A stretch of DNA of 64,000 nt from Aradus depressus (taxonomy: Eukaryota; Arthropoda; Insecta; Hemiptera; Aradidae): positions 38,085,087 to 38,149,086 of the forward strand of contig OY759216.1 of the NCBI GenBank assembly GCA_963662175.1, written 5' to 3'. The notes beneath the pieces were generated by a model. It saw only the letters and a program-made list of their open reading frames with translations, was not told the origin of the DNA and did not search any database. The position numbers were made by a program, and so were the translations under genes. Shown in pieces: positions 54,465 to 64,000 of the stretch (its first letter is position 1; the number at the start of each line of letters is the position of its first letter).

Positions 54465-54780
54465 GCCACGTTGCCGATACGCCATTGCTATCTCATATTG
54501 CATAATGACCCTAACATCTCATTTGAACCCTCTGTTATCAGGACACAGTATCAACATTTTCATGACAAACTGCATTATCACCGCCAATCCACTTATTCAA
54601 TAATTATCCACGGACTTTCCCCCACAATGTACCAGGACGCCTCAAGAGGAACCTGCTCCAGTACTAGCCTGGACTCCTCTTCGGTCAGGTACCTCAGCAG
54701 TACAGCCACTCCCATGTCATCCCTCAACATCGCACTTGCTAATGATAAACAAGAAGAATATGGTGAAGTTGAATTTTTTC
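54465..54780 (+). pseudogene. Jockey-type LINE C-terminal fragment
   Basis: PIRHCYLILHNDPNISF and FHDKLHYHRQ correspond to YYVSN...LHHDLNIPF and LHNKFTSHPN in the LINE at 20051. RLKRNLL follows in another frame. Decayed. Confidence 0.5.
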
Positions 54781-55090
54781 AAATATAAACGTTGAAAAAA
54801 GCTATTAGGATCGCCTCTCCGATACTGGAGACCGTACCCATCATAGAAGTTTTAATTTTAGTTATTTTTGATTGGTGAATCTGGGGTTTAGATAGCATAC
54901 AGAAGCTAGTATTGATCCATGGGGTACTCCTGCAGATATGGGGCAAATAGTAGAAACACAATCAGCTGATACTAGTTGGGAAAAGCCCTTTGATGGCATT
55001 AAAGGCTTACTCTCCAAGAAATCTCATCCAACGAAATTGACAACAACCGAACTTAAAGCTCATACATTATTATGTACAATTCCACAAAAA
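54781..55090. other. Unassigned
   Basis: The frames at 54779-54961 and 54938-55144 show no known domain. Confidence 0.35.
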
Positions 55091-55215
55091 TATATGCATA
55101 AAAGTACCGGTTTCGGCTTATGCATTCATCAGCACAAGACTTAAAAGTAAAACAAGGTAATTGCTTTTATTTATAGTTTTCCACTATGTCGACACAGATC
55201 GCAGAAATGTATTCG
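55090..55215 (-). mobile_element. PLE tail with hammerhead-like core
   Basis: Minus-strand core at 55100-55138: CTGATGA, ATGCATAAGCC, GAAA, CCGGTAC. The flanks match 50330-50475 in inverted orientation. Confidence 0.6.
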
Positions 55216-55271
55216 GACGTAAATTTCGTTGAGTTTCTCCTGTTAGAAATACGAAGAGCTGATAGTTCTCT

Positions 55272-55395
55272 TTACTTCCCCAGCTATGCAAAGTATAGGG
55301 GAAGTTATGTAAATGGTCAGAAATTTGATGTAGAGTTTCCTCCGGTATTTCATGTTTTCTGACTACTTGGTACCGAAAATGAGAAAAAAAAAAGT
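55272..55395 (+). repeat. HINE-like repeat, 5' end
   Basis: TTTACTTCCCCAGCTATGCA and 'agtataggggaagttatg', cut after 'accgaaaatgagaaaa'. Confidence 0.75.
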
Positions 55396-55499
55396 TATAT
55401 CACTAAACGTGGAGTGGAATAAAAAATTGTAATCAATTATTGCAGTATAAATAGTTGTTGTTTCCTTGTAAATTGAGTAATAATTACAATTATTGTGTC

Positions 55500-55830
55500 T
55501 GCATTATGTCGAGGTCAGGTAAGGAAGGGAAGGTTCCTTTGTTGTGGTGGGTTATGTTGCTTCCACGAGTGTCCATCTTGATTTCTGTATCAATGTACTC
55601 TAGACTGTCTCCTAACTGGCATTGTCGGACCGAGGTACCGCCGCATAATATGAAGTACGTTTCTTCTCTGGGATCTGGATGCTTGTAGGGTCATTTCCAT
55701 CGGAGTCTTCGTTCAGTCTATATTTTGAGGCGATTCCACACCATTTCTTCATGTTGCAGCGAACAACGAAGCTTTCTCTGTAGAAAGTACATTGATCCTT
55801 AGATTGAGAATACAACTTTAACTAGGGATT
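55500..55830 (-). pseudogene. Unrecognised coding-like fragment with frameshift
   Basis: Minus frame 55815-55612 reads CTFYRESFVVRCNMKKWCG, then NEDSDGNDPTSI. Near 55690 an overlapping frame opens with CGGTSVRQCQLGDSLEYIDT and runs to about 55510. Together they give a Cys-containing, hydrophilic product of about 110 residues needing one frame change. GC content is above the flanks. It might be a host exon or pseudogene. No family recognised. Confidence 0.2.
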
Positions 55831-56434
55831 TGGCAAAAAAAACTCTATATGTCTATATAAATAAAACAAATTTAGTTTCTGATGTCTATCTTAGAGTGTC
55901 AAAAGAAGACTACTGGAGTACTGGAACATTCTCCAGCATATGACGTTAAAACAATCAACGTTAGAAGTATTTCCAAGTGCGCAGTGGACTGGAGAGTAGC
56001 AGTATTTGAATTTCTTCGAATAGTGCTCGCCATTTTCTATGCTATTGATTCAAATAAATAGGAATCTCGAATATTAATAGTAAATACATAAACGTTCATG
56101 CAAAAAATAATTATGTTATCATTTTATTTTAAATTTATGTATAATAAATTCTTACTTGAATCATTTCATTTTTTAGACTTTGATTTTTATAAAAACTTAA
56201 GTAGAAAAAAAAAAATACTTTTTTCTTTTTGAAAAAAATATCAAAAAATGTTGTAGAGACCTCACGTTGTGGAGGCCCCGGGGCTTCAGCTCCTGTTGCC
56301 CACCCCTAAATCTGGCTCTGTCCCTACCTGTATCTAAGCACTGATTCATGATGGGGTTGATTATCTTCTATCCTTCTTTTCCCAACAATTTACCTAATTT
56401 GTTTGAGATTTTCCCGTAAGATGTCAGGCTGGCC
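55831..56434. other. Unassigned
   Basis: AT-rich; nothing recognised. Confidence 0.4.
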
Positions 56435-56500
56435 TAGTTTCCACTTTCCACAATATGTCCGCGTTTCCCAACTTACAACGGAATACGATGCGTTAATGTT
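56435..56500 (-). repeat. PLE segment scrap
   Basis: 'tttccacaatatgtccgcg' and 'ttcccaacttacaac' match 49935-49970 in inverted orientation. Confidence 0.45.
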
Positions 56501-56637
56501 ATTGGTACCCATTTATGTACCGGTGCCATGCAGCTGGCTTGTTTTCATATATTTAAGGCCATAAGATTATTACAATTAGTTTTCATCCCAGTTGAAGACT
56601 TATTCAATCAACGTTCCTTATTCTTAGTTAGTTGCTT

Positions 56638-56902
56638 ACTGTGACTCATGCCCGGGATCTAATGAGCTAATATCGCTTATTTGCTAGAGCGCTCTTCCGT
56701 CGATCTGGCATAACTCCGACTCTACAATGGGAATTCTAAATTTTGCCTACCCAGGTTTATTTACCTATTCTTTAATGAGTAACTCATATCGTACAGGCTC
56801 GGGACCATTGCTTAACATCCTATCCTAAGGACGGCGTGCTCAATTTTTTTTTTACCTCCCATACAAAAACTTAAGGGCCTCGGCCCGGTTCCTTATCGTG
56901 CT
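56638..56902 (-). repeat. SINE-A, head missing
   Basis: 'tgtgactcatgcccgggatc' to 'ggcctcggcccggttcc' on plus. Diverged. Confidence 0.85.
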
Positions 56903-57890
56903 TAATGTCCACATAAATGGACTATTACTATTTTATCAAACGTACCTAAGCATTTACAAACCTTTATCGCCGAAGAGTCTGGAAATTCACAAGCTCCAGC
57001 CAATTCGACTCTTTTACTATCTGTAATTTACAATCGAATGAAAAATGATGACTTTCGAATTTGGTAATGTATTTGAGATACACGGTACCTATTGAATCAA
57101 CATTTGTGTTAAAAGCATCGTATATCTATGGTCACAGGGAATAAGTTGTTAAGTCGTAAAATGGCGAGAAGTTGAGAGGTGAGAACTTTAATACTTTCAG
57201 AATTATAAAGATGTGGGTTTCTTGGTATCGTAAAATTGTGTGTGTTCTCGGTTAAATCAACTTAATCTATTTCTTTGAGAAATCATTCACGAGATAACTG
57301 CATTTAACCATGTATTCACTACGGCAGACTATTCCAAGTGAAGAGGGCGTTTTCGGTTAAATCAACTTTAGAGAGGCATCATTCACGAGTATTTCAAAAA
57401 GTATGGTTAATAATTAGGGAAGTGTATATACAAATTAGGCAAGTGTGGTCAATAATTAGGTAAGTGATGAAGAATGATTAAGTACCTAAGGGAAAATCCA
57501 AGGAAGGATTAACAATATTCATTTTCTTTCACTCGAGATTTAGAAGATATATAATTAATAATGATGCAAACATAATTTATTAATTCCAAAAACTAGATTT
57601 ACACGATAAATGCAAAAGTAAACAAGTGCTGCCCTGAAAAGTTACGAATTTATACTTACCAATTTATTCCCTATGACCACAGATATATTTTAATGATATC
57701 TGAAAAATTTGGATGGATGAAATCCTTCTTCAGCGGGTGTATAGTTTTTGATGTCAAACTATGCGCCTGTCGGTATTTTGTTGTCCGTCTCAATAACGCT
57801 GGTTTGTTACGTCTATGTTCCACACTGTCAGTTGTTACGATAGTAGTTAATAGTATTATACGCTGATTCTTTAGACACCACATTATAATG
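56903..57890. other. Unassigned
   Basis: 'tcggttaaatcaactt' occurs at 57249 and 57353. No other feature. Confidence 0.35.
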
Positions 57891-57892
57891 AG

Positions 57893-57985
57893 GGATGTGC
57901 CACTGATGATGACGCAGTTGCATGGCAAATCGTTTCTGGTGGGAAATAAGACAGTGGGGAGACGTCTTTTATTTCATTGAGAAAT
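57893..57985 (+). mobile_element. PLE tail, subfamily 2
   Basis: CCACTGATGATGACGCAGTTGC and 'cgtttctggtgggaaataagacagtgggga'-type text. The GACGC half of stem II is kept here, whereas other copies keep GCGTT. Confidence 0.55.
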
Positions 57986-59340
57986 CTCGCCTCCCAACAT
58001 GTTACCATCTCATTTGAGTATACGGATATCAAAAAATATAGGTGGTAATAAAAAAAAATTGTATACATGCTGGTCGAATATCGGAGTCTAAGAAACACAC
58101 TTTGGTTGAAGAGGCCCCTAGTCCATGGAGAGGGCACTAGTATGATTTGAAAATGCATCTGCAACCAAGTCAGTAAGTCGAATTACTGAATTCTAAATTA
58201 TACTGATCAGTTAATTATACTCAGCGAAGTATGCATACCAACGAGATTCGTACTTCTGTTTTAATTATGAAATTTTTTTAAGACAATATAGTCCAATATT
58301 GTTCAGCTTTTCAGCATTTCTGGAGACAACTGTTTTTTAAAAATCATGAAAGTATAATTAATAAAAATAAGTAACACCAACTTGTTATTTTTAAATTTTA
58401 ACTTGAAGAAACAATTAATTAAAAGGAAGAAAAGAGAAAATATATTAAACATTTATTTACAGTGAAACAGAGAATTTTTATATGAAATTTTAACAATATT
58501 TTATTGATGTATTGTATATTTCTTGTAAAAACAATTATCATTGTTTTACTGATTTTAGTATACGACAATTTTTGAACAATCAGTTTATGACTAAACGGAA
58601 TTATAGAAATTATTTCTTTGTGTTTTATATAATCGCTACCATTAAAAAAAAAAAAAAAATCTTTCATTTATGGTTATTCAGAAATTAGAGTCATCTTCAA
58701 ATTTTGTTATAAATGTCTTATATGGGGCATAACCAACGATTTTAATTTAAAAAATAGCTTATATATATGTCATTCTCCAATTTTTGAATGGAAATCATAA
58801 ATTTTTATAATAAAATCTGGGGGACGTGAATTGTTTAGTTTTAGTGGGAAATATTTCATTAAATCATCTTGGCCTGGCAACACTGGTATTGGTACCTCTT
58901 CATTTCTTTGTTTTTAATTTTTTGTTAATTTATAAAAATAAATGTTTAATTTTACAATAATAAATAGTATTTATAAAATAAATTAATATTAAAATAATAA
59001 TTAACATTGGATAGATTGAAAGTTAGGTGGATTTGGTCTGATACTGTATACCATAACAGAACTTTGAAGGCGATGAGTACAGTATCTTGCCGCCCAGTAT
59101 ACATCTTATACATTCCACCTCGTTCTGCTGCTGTATGTCTGTCTGTACAGTAAGATGGGCCGAGTAACAGTCCCTCAACACAGTTGTATCTGTGTTGGTG
59201 GTCTACAAACGGTCCAAGATCAGTCCCGAGGTCGTCCGACTGTTATCCAACTGCACGGTTCAACCCAACCCAACAGATCTGATTAAATTAACCCATTGTA
59301 TAATTGTTGTCATTGCAAGCCGTCATACAGGCCAGAGTCA
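57986..59340. other. Unassigned AT-rich DNA
   Basis: 58200-59000 is very AT-rich, with an A-run at 58645-58660. No gene signals. Confidence 0.4.
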
Positions 59341-59349
59341 GGCTGTCTC

Positions 59350-59455
59350 AAGGCGGTCAGTTGGTAGATTTGTTCTGTGTTCTGAAGTGGGGTTCCATGG
59401 GTAAACAATTAACGGACATTCCTGGGTTCGAATCTAATTCATATTTTTGCCGCCT
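59350..59455 (+). other. tRNA-like sequence, possible third SINE type
   Basis: CGGTCAGTTGGTAGA (box A-like) and CTGGGTTCGAATCTA (box B) lie about 70 bp apart. GGCGG/CCGCC at the outer ends could pair. A single copy only. Confidence 0.3.
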
Positions 59456-59462
59456 GCCCAAG

Positions 59463-60072
59463 GATGAGTGGATCACCGACAATTAAGTGCTCTCCCCCTG
59501 TAACCAATCGACTGATTTTGTTGAAAATCTGACTTACTTAGGTACTTCTGAATCATCATACCTTATAATTATGCTAAATGTTGATATAATTGTTATGCGA
59601 CAGTTATTCCTTCCTCCACCTCTGATCCCCCACTTCTCTTAAACCGATATAGATGAAAATTGATAGGTATCTCCAATATATAGAGTTTTGGATTTACATA
59701 TAAATTTTCGTATCGAAACATTCACCTGTGGCCAATTCGGCTGAATATTGATGAGTGGCGTCCCTCTAGGTTATTGGATTAAACTGAATATCGTGTCCAT
59801 AAATTGTCATTACATTGACAGTCATTATGGTCTTTAAGATGAGCCTCCCCTCTTCTCTTCGGCCAATTTCGCTGGAAATCAATAAGTTTTGTTCTTGGAT
59901 CCATTAGTAATCAGGAGTTACGCGTTCACAGTTTCACCGACAGATAGACAGTTTTTTTTTTGTTTTTTTTTTCATTTTTAGAATCAGGAAAAATATGGAA
60001 TTCTGGTGAAAATTCAACATCGATTTCTGACCGATTATATAACATCGTATAGCTGAAGAAGTAATATCCGAA
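59463..60072 (-). repeat. HINE-like repeat, nearly complete (about 610 bp)
   Basis: Starts with 'gagtggatcaccgacaatt' (hairpin side), has four module pieces, and ends in the 5' block (CTGACCGATTATATAACATC on plus) beside GTATAGCTGAAGAAGTAATA. Confidence 0.7.
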
Positions 60073-60250
60073 TAGGAGTTGGATCTCAAAACCTTTGCTG
60101 AAGGTTACTACCAGATACTAGCTTTAAACATGAAATACACCACAGAGATAAAGATTAAGCTAGCTTTGGTTTCATACATCTTCATTACTTCTCTCATATA
60201 TTCCGTTTAAGCCACTCCTTCTTTTGAATGAGTTTGTTTTAACAGCCATA
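60073..60250. other. Unassigned
   Basis: Short spacer without features. Confidence 0.4.
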
Positions 60251-60440
60251 TTGGAGCCATGATGGCCGTGCGGGTTAGAGCGTCGCATGGTCTCATCATG
60301 GTTGAGGTTTCGAATCCCGTCCGGTAGAGAATTTTATTTCGTAGATAGATCTGCTTCCCGGAGCCATGATTGTTGTTAATAACTAAATAACACTGTTGTA
60401 GAGACATGTCTAATATGCATATACATAAGTATAAAATAAA
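60251..60440 (+). repeat. SINE-B copy
   Basis: GAGCCATGATGGCCGTGCGG head, box B GTTTCGAATCCCG, then body and A-rich end. Confidence 0.8.
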
Positions 60441-60727
60441 AAAGAAAGCATATAGGATCTCTAACTAGTTTATAACTATATTATGAACTATATTATAAAT
60501 TATAAAATATTTATATTAAAAATATAAATAGTTTATAGTACTAGGAATTTGATATTCATGTATCTTCTATAATTAATTATATTTTTAAATATTATTCTTT
60601 ATCTCATACCTATGCGTTTCCATTCCAAGATTTAATATAGGTACTTGTATTTATTTTATAGGCTATTTTGATGCACTTATACACTTGTATGACATATCCA
60701 ATTAACATATTATGGTTTAAAGGAAAT
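60441..60727. other. AT-rich DNA
   Basis: Low complexity only. Confidence 0.4.
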
Positions 60728-60958
60728 AACTATTATTATTGTGGAATAGACAATATTTTAAGACAGAGATTGTTTTATTTATTTATTATAAGTTTCCCCA
60801 ATATTTTCACGTTTCTCAACTCAGAATGTCTGATATAATAGGTGAACAAATATGGTGGATAGATTTAAAACGCCGCTCAAAAAATTGTAGATCGGAGTTT
60901 TTTTCACCGTGGCAGAACATCTTTGATAGATTACTATGGAATTATACTGAAATGGGGT
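60728..60958 (+). mobile_element. PLE segment
   Basis: 'gtggaatagacaatatttta' and 'tttccccaatattttcacg' plus 'ctcaactcagaatgtc' match 49905-50110. No ribozyme core. Confidence 0.45.
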
Positions 60959-60959
60959 G

Positions 60960-61157
60960 AAAAAACGTTGAGAGATGGTGCTGAACCTGCACGATGTCAG
61001 AAACACGTTTAAAAGCCATAGGTAAACTATACCTGGATTGGCAAAATCTATGACTCTCCAATAGAATCGCGCTCATGTTCACCAGCACGATGGAAGAGCG
61101 CTCTGGTAGCAGGCAATACGACCTCGGTGTTAAATCCCGGGCATGAGTCACAAAAAT
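60960..61157 (+). repeat. SINE-A, head missing, diverged
   Basis: 'gagagatggtgctgaacctg' to 'atcccgggcatgagtcac'. Confidence 0.8.
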
Positions 61158-61670
61158 TTGACTAAATACTAAAAGGGGAGATATAATCCATCTTAGATAT
61201 GGGGTGGCTTCAAAAAAAAAAAAAAAAAAAAAGAAGCACAGCTGCCTTTCTATATATTGACTTTGGATTATCCTATATATCTTCAGAAACGGTAGGATGG
61301 ATAACACAATCCACTAAAAATCATCTGTTATAATATAAATTTATTTATTGCCAAAAAATGACCATTAATCATTATTAGGAAAAGTTATAGGGGATGAAGG
61401 TACAAAATCGACAGCCTCTGACAAGGGTGATGTTTTATTTTATCAGCGGGGGTTGAATGTAATAACAAGAGGGTTGGTTAGCTTCCATTCAACATCGGGG
61501 GAGAAGTTAACGTTTGGCTATTGATCCCTTAAAGTTCCTATTGCTTAAATAATCAATTAGCACCACCTGACTAAAGCTGTTTGTGGCAGGGGACAGCAGT
61601 GATGAGGGAAAGAGAAGGATGGGAGAGACCTATGAAGGGAGGTGTGCGGGCCTCTTGCCTTTGTTTTTTT
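61158..61670. other. Unassigned; A-run
   Basis: A-run at 61212-61231. Nothing else. Confidence 0.4.
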
Positions 61671-61671
61671 T

Positions 61672-62037
61672 TTTACTTCTCCAGTTATATGAAGTATAGG
61701 TGAAGTTATGTAATCGGTCAGAAATTCTATGTTTTTATGTTGAGTTTTCTCCATAATTTCATGTTTTCCGACCTCTCATTCCAAAAATGAAAAACCACTG
61801 CGCACACGATGATACTCGACACGAAATTTTATATGTGTCTCCAGAACGTCATAAGGACGACATATTATTGATTTTACAGTCAGGAGGGATCAGAGAAGGG
61901 GGGCTGGGCTAGAATCAGAAACTTTAATTACTGAACGTATCGATAAAAAATTTAGTATCAAGATTCAGAAGCATCGATGTGTCAACTATTGATTTTTAGC
62001 CTTAACGATCGATTGGTTTTGGAGGGAGTGCGAAAAC
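61672..62037 (+). repeat. HINE-like repeat, 3' end replaced by PLE
   Basis: TACTTCTCCAGTTATATGAA start, 5' block, one module and the 'ggttttggagggagtgcg' block, then an abrupt switch at 62038. Confidence 0.75.
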
Positions 62038-62128
62038 ATAGTCTTCCCACTGTTTTATTTCTGAACCGTTTTTCAACGCAAGTGCTTCATCATCAGTGGC
62101 ACATCTCACCCGTACAGGGGCCTAATGA
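62038..62128 (-). mobile_element. PLE tail, subfamily 2
   Basis: GTCTTCCCACTGTTTTATTT, 'aaccgtttttcaacgc', TTCATCATCAGTGGCAC. Confidence 0.65.
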
Positions 62129-62189
62129 AATAACATATTTTTTTCTATGGGAAATTTTGTCCCATCTTAATATCACATATGATATCTTA

Positions 62190-62403
62190 GTTGAGGCCAT
62201 GGTGGCCGTGTGGGCTAGAACGTAGAGGTCTTTGGTGCATGGTTTTATCCATGGTTGCAGGTTCGAATCCCGTCCGGGAGAGAGTTTCATTTCATAGATA
62301 GAACTTCCTCCCGAGGCAATGGATGTTGCAAATAACTAAATTACACTGTTATTGAGACATGGCTAATTGGCATCATACATAAAGGATAATAACAAAAAAA
62401 AAA
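62190..62403 (+). repeat. SINE-B copy with A-tail
   Basis: GAGGCCATGGTGGCCGTGTG head, perfect box B (GGTTCGAATCC), body, and an A-run at 62394-62404. Confidence 0.85.
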
Positions 62404-62622
62404 AGTTCGCGGGTTCAAAACTCGTCCTGAGCCTGTACGTCGTCAGGTACTCGTTAAAGACCCCTACCCTTGATGAATAAAAATTTAGGGTAGACAAAAT
62501 TTAGGACTCCCATAATAGAGTCGGGCTGAAGTCCACCAGAGTGACGTAAAAACACTCTGGTAGTAGGCGATATGACCTTGTAGTTAAAGCCCGGGCATGA
62601 TTCATAATAGCTAACTATATAT
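62404..62622 (+). repeat. SINE-A with central deletion
   Basis: Box B region (GCGGGTTCAAAACTCG) joins directly to CCTGAGCCTGTACG, skipping the CGTCCTTCGG block. Then a normal 3' half. Confidence 0.85.
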
Positions 62623-63035
62623 TTTTTTTCAATTTCAATAATACATGGAAGATATATTCTGTATTTGCGGTAGACTTCCCTTGTTTAACTTCTAAAAAAA
62701 CCCTGAGAGGCAGAATTTCCCTGTGGTAGCTGACGATTGTGGTGGTATTGGTCATTCATTCATGGCTTCTGTTCAATGATTGCTATTATATATTTGACTC
62801 TACTTTGTCCATCTGTTGTCTAGCGTCTCTGGAACAATAAACAGCTGTTAGGTCAGTCTCGCCTCACCTATCATTTAGTTTAATATTTTAAGTGCCATGT
62901 ATTTAAAGTTAATTTAAATTGTATAATAGCAGCATAATAGTTGTGGTATTATTAAATTAATTTTTTTTAAAATTATTTTTAGTCTCCATATCGGAATATA
63001 ATAAATAAGTAACTAAGAGTAACAAATAAGTAATA
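62623..63035. other. Unassigned
   Basis: Nothing recognised. Confidence 0.4.
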
Positions 63036-63037
63036 GT

Positions 63038-63302
63038 TAGTTATTATGACTAGGCTCGGTTTGTAACTACGTGGTCATATCGCCTACTACCAAAGTGTCT
63101 CTCTGGTGGACATGAGCCCGACTCTACTATGGAAGTCCTAAATTTTTATTCACCTAGGGGTAGGGTCTATAATGAATACCTGATATCTTACAGGCTCAGG
63201 ACCATCTTTTAACGTCCCATCCGAAGGACGGCGTGCTTAAGTCTAAACTAAGGGCATTGCCCGGGTTTTGGACCCGTGGCCTTGAGCTCAGTTAGCAAGC
63301 AC
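63038..63302 (-). repeat. SINE-A with small deletions
   Basis: 'gttagttattatgactagg' to 'gagctcagttagcaagcac'. The head's first half is lost. Confidence 0.85.
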
Positions 63303-63515
63303 ACAGAGAGTGAGGATGATGAGGAAGTGGCCCTTGAAGGACTCTTAGATTAATGTACTAATTGTGTACCTGAAGGACCAATATTAACGAACGGCATATA
63401 TTTCTTAATTTGTATTTCTTAAGAAAAACTCGTGTTTACAATTTTTTTTGTTAATTTTGTCAACAGGTAAAAAGTATTAAGCCACACATTTTGGAAGCAA
63501 CTCTTTCTGAAAACT
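63303..63515. other. Unassigned
   Basis: Includes 63502-63517, the 16-bp sequence copied into the palindrome spacer. Confidence 0.4.
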
Positions 63516-63958
63516 CTTTGCCTACACTAAATTTTTATTCATTTATTCATGTAGGGTAGGGGTCTTTAATGAGTACTATAAATATATGTATGTATATATA
63601 CATGGTGTAAATAAAATATATTGTTGTAAATTATATTACTTATTTCGTTACCACTCGTGACTACTGATTATATGCCACTGATTTAATTGATTTTTAAAAA
63701 AATATAAAAAGATAAAACATTTTAAGATTCTTTCTGAAAACTCTGATCTTAAAATGTTTTATCTTTTTATATTTTTTTAAAAATCAATTAAATCAGTGGC
63801 ATATAATCAGTAGTCACGAGTGGTAACGAAATAAGTAATATAATTTACAACAATATATTTTATTTACACCATGTATATATACATACATATATTTATAGTA
63901 CTCATTAAAGACCCCTACCCTACATGAATAAATGAATAAAAATTTAGTGTAGGCAAAG
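63516..63958. repeat. Perfect 213-bp inverted repeat, 17-bp spacer
   Basis: Arms 63516-63728 and 63746-63958 pair without mismatch or gap where I checked. The outer parts hold a SINE-A piece ('catgtagggtaggggtcttt'). Confidence 0.9.
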
Positions 63959-64000
63959 TGCAATACTACCCCTACCCTACGTGAATAAATAAATAAAAAT

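Overview
The window looks like intergenic or heterochromatic DNA of an animal, most likely an arthropod. It is AT-rich and has no long open reading frame. Almost everything recognisable is a decayed transposable element of a metazoan type: Jockey and R1/I-like LINEs, mariner, hAT, Penelope-like elements (PLEs), a Ty3/gypsy-like gag and tRNA-headed SINEs. Several SINE copies end in short CCTAA runs, the arthropod telomere motif. I could not fix the species, and I found no host gene that I can name. Two weak candidates for host exons are listed (1974-2657 and 55500-55830).

Five repeat families make up most of the DNA. (1) SINE-A is about 345 bp: a tRNA-like head with box A and box B, a conserved body, and a tail of CCTAA repeats or 'aactaac'. 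I count about 30 copies on both strands, several with 8-14 bp target-site duplications (TSDs). (2) SINE-B is about 190 bp with a tRNA-Leu/Ser-like head and a poly(A) tail, in three copies. (3) An interspersed repeat, called 'HINE-like' here, has inverted ends TACTTCCCCAGC / GCTGGGGAAGTA, internal direct modules of about 120-140 bp, and a 3' hairpin. This layout matches Helentron-derived elements such as Drosophila DINE-1. Plus strand means the repeat reads from TACTTCCCCAGC to the hairpin. (4) PLE tails are the fourth family, many carrying hammerhead-ribozyme motifs and often lying in inverted pairs. (5) DNA transposons: hAT elements with 8-bp TSDs, a small MITE, and two internally deleted mariners.

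Layout. 1-7.5 kb: SINE-A, HINE-like repeats and a duplicated exon-like unit. 7.6-9.0 kb: broken gag-zinc knuckle-protease. 9.3-10.3 kb: hAT remnant inside an inverted PLE pair. 11.6-17.9 kb: SINEs, PLE pair, R1/I-like LINE end and minisatellites. 19.2-24.4 kb: PLE ribozyme, Jockey LINE inserted in a HINE-like repeat, and a SINE cluster. 25.5-26.2 kb: 254-bp tandem array built from SINE tails. 27.6-36.4 kb: PLE foldbacks, two mariners and a foldback MITE. 37-42.8 kb: SINEs, Jockey fragment, hAT with a nested MITE, LINE end. 43-48.5 kb: SINEs and the best-preserved PLE (GIY-YIG endonuclease plus hammerhead). 49-56.9 kb: SINEs, PLE tails and a hAT MITE nested in a PLE. 57-64 kb: AT-rich DNA, HINE-like repeats, SINE-A/B, and a perfect 213-bp palindrome at the end.

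The elements do not form a working pathway. The window is a record of nested insertions. The most informative parts are the PLE ribozymes, the HINE-like family, and insertions datable by nesting and TSDs.
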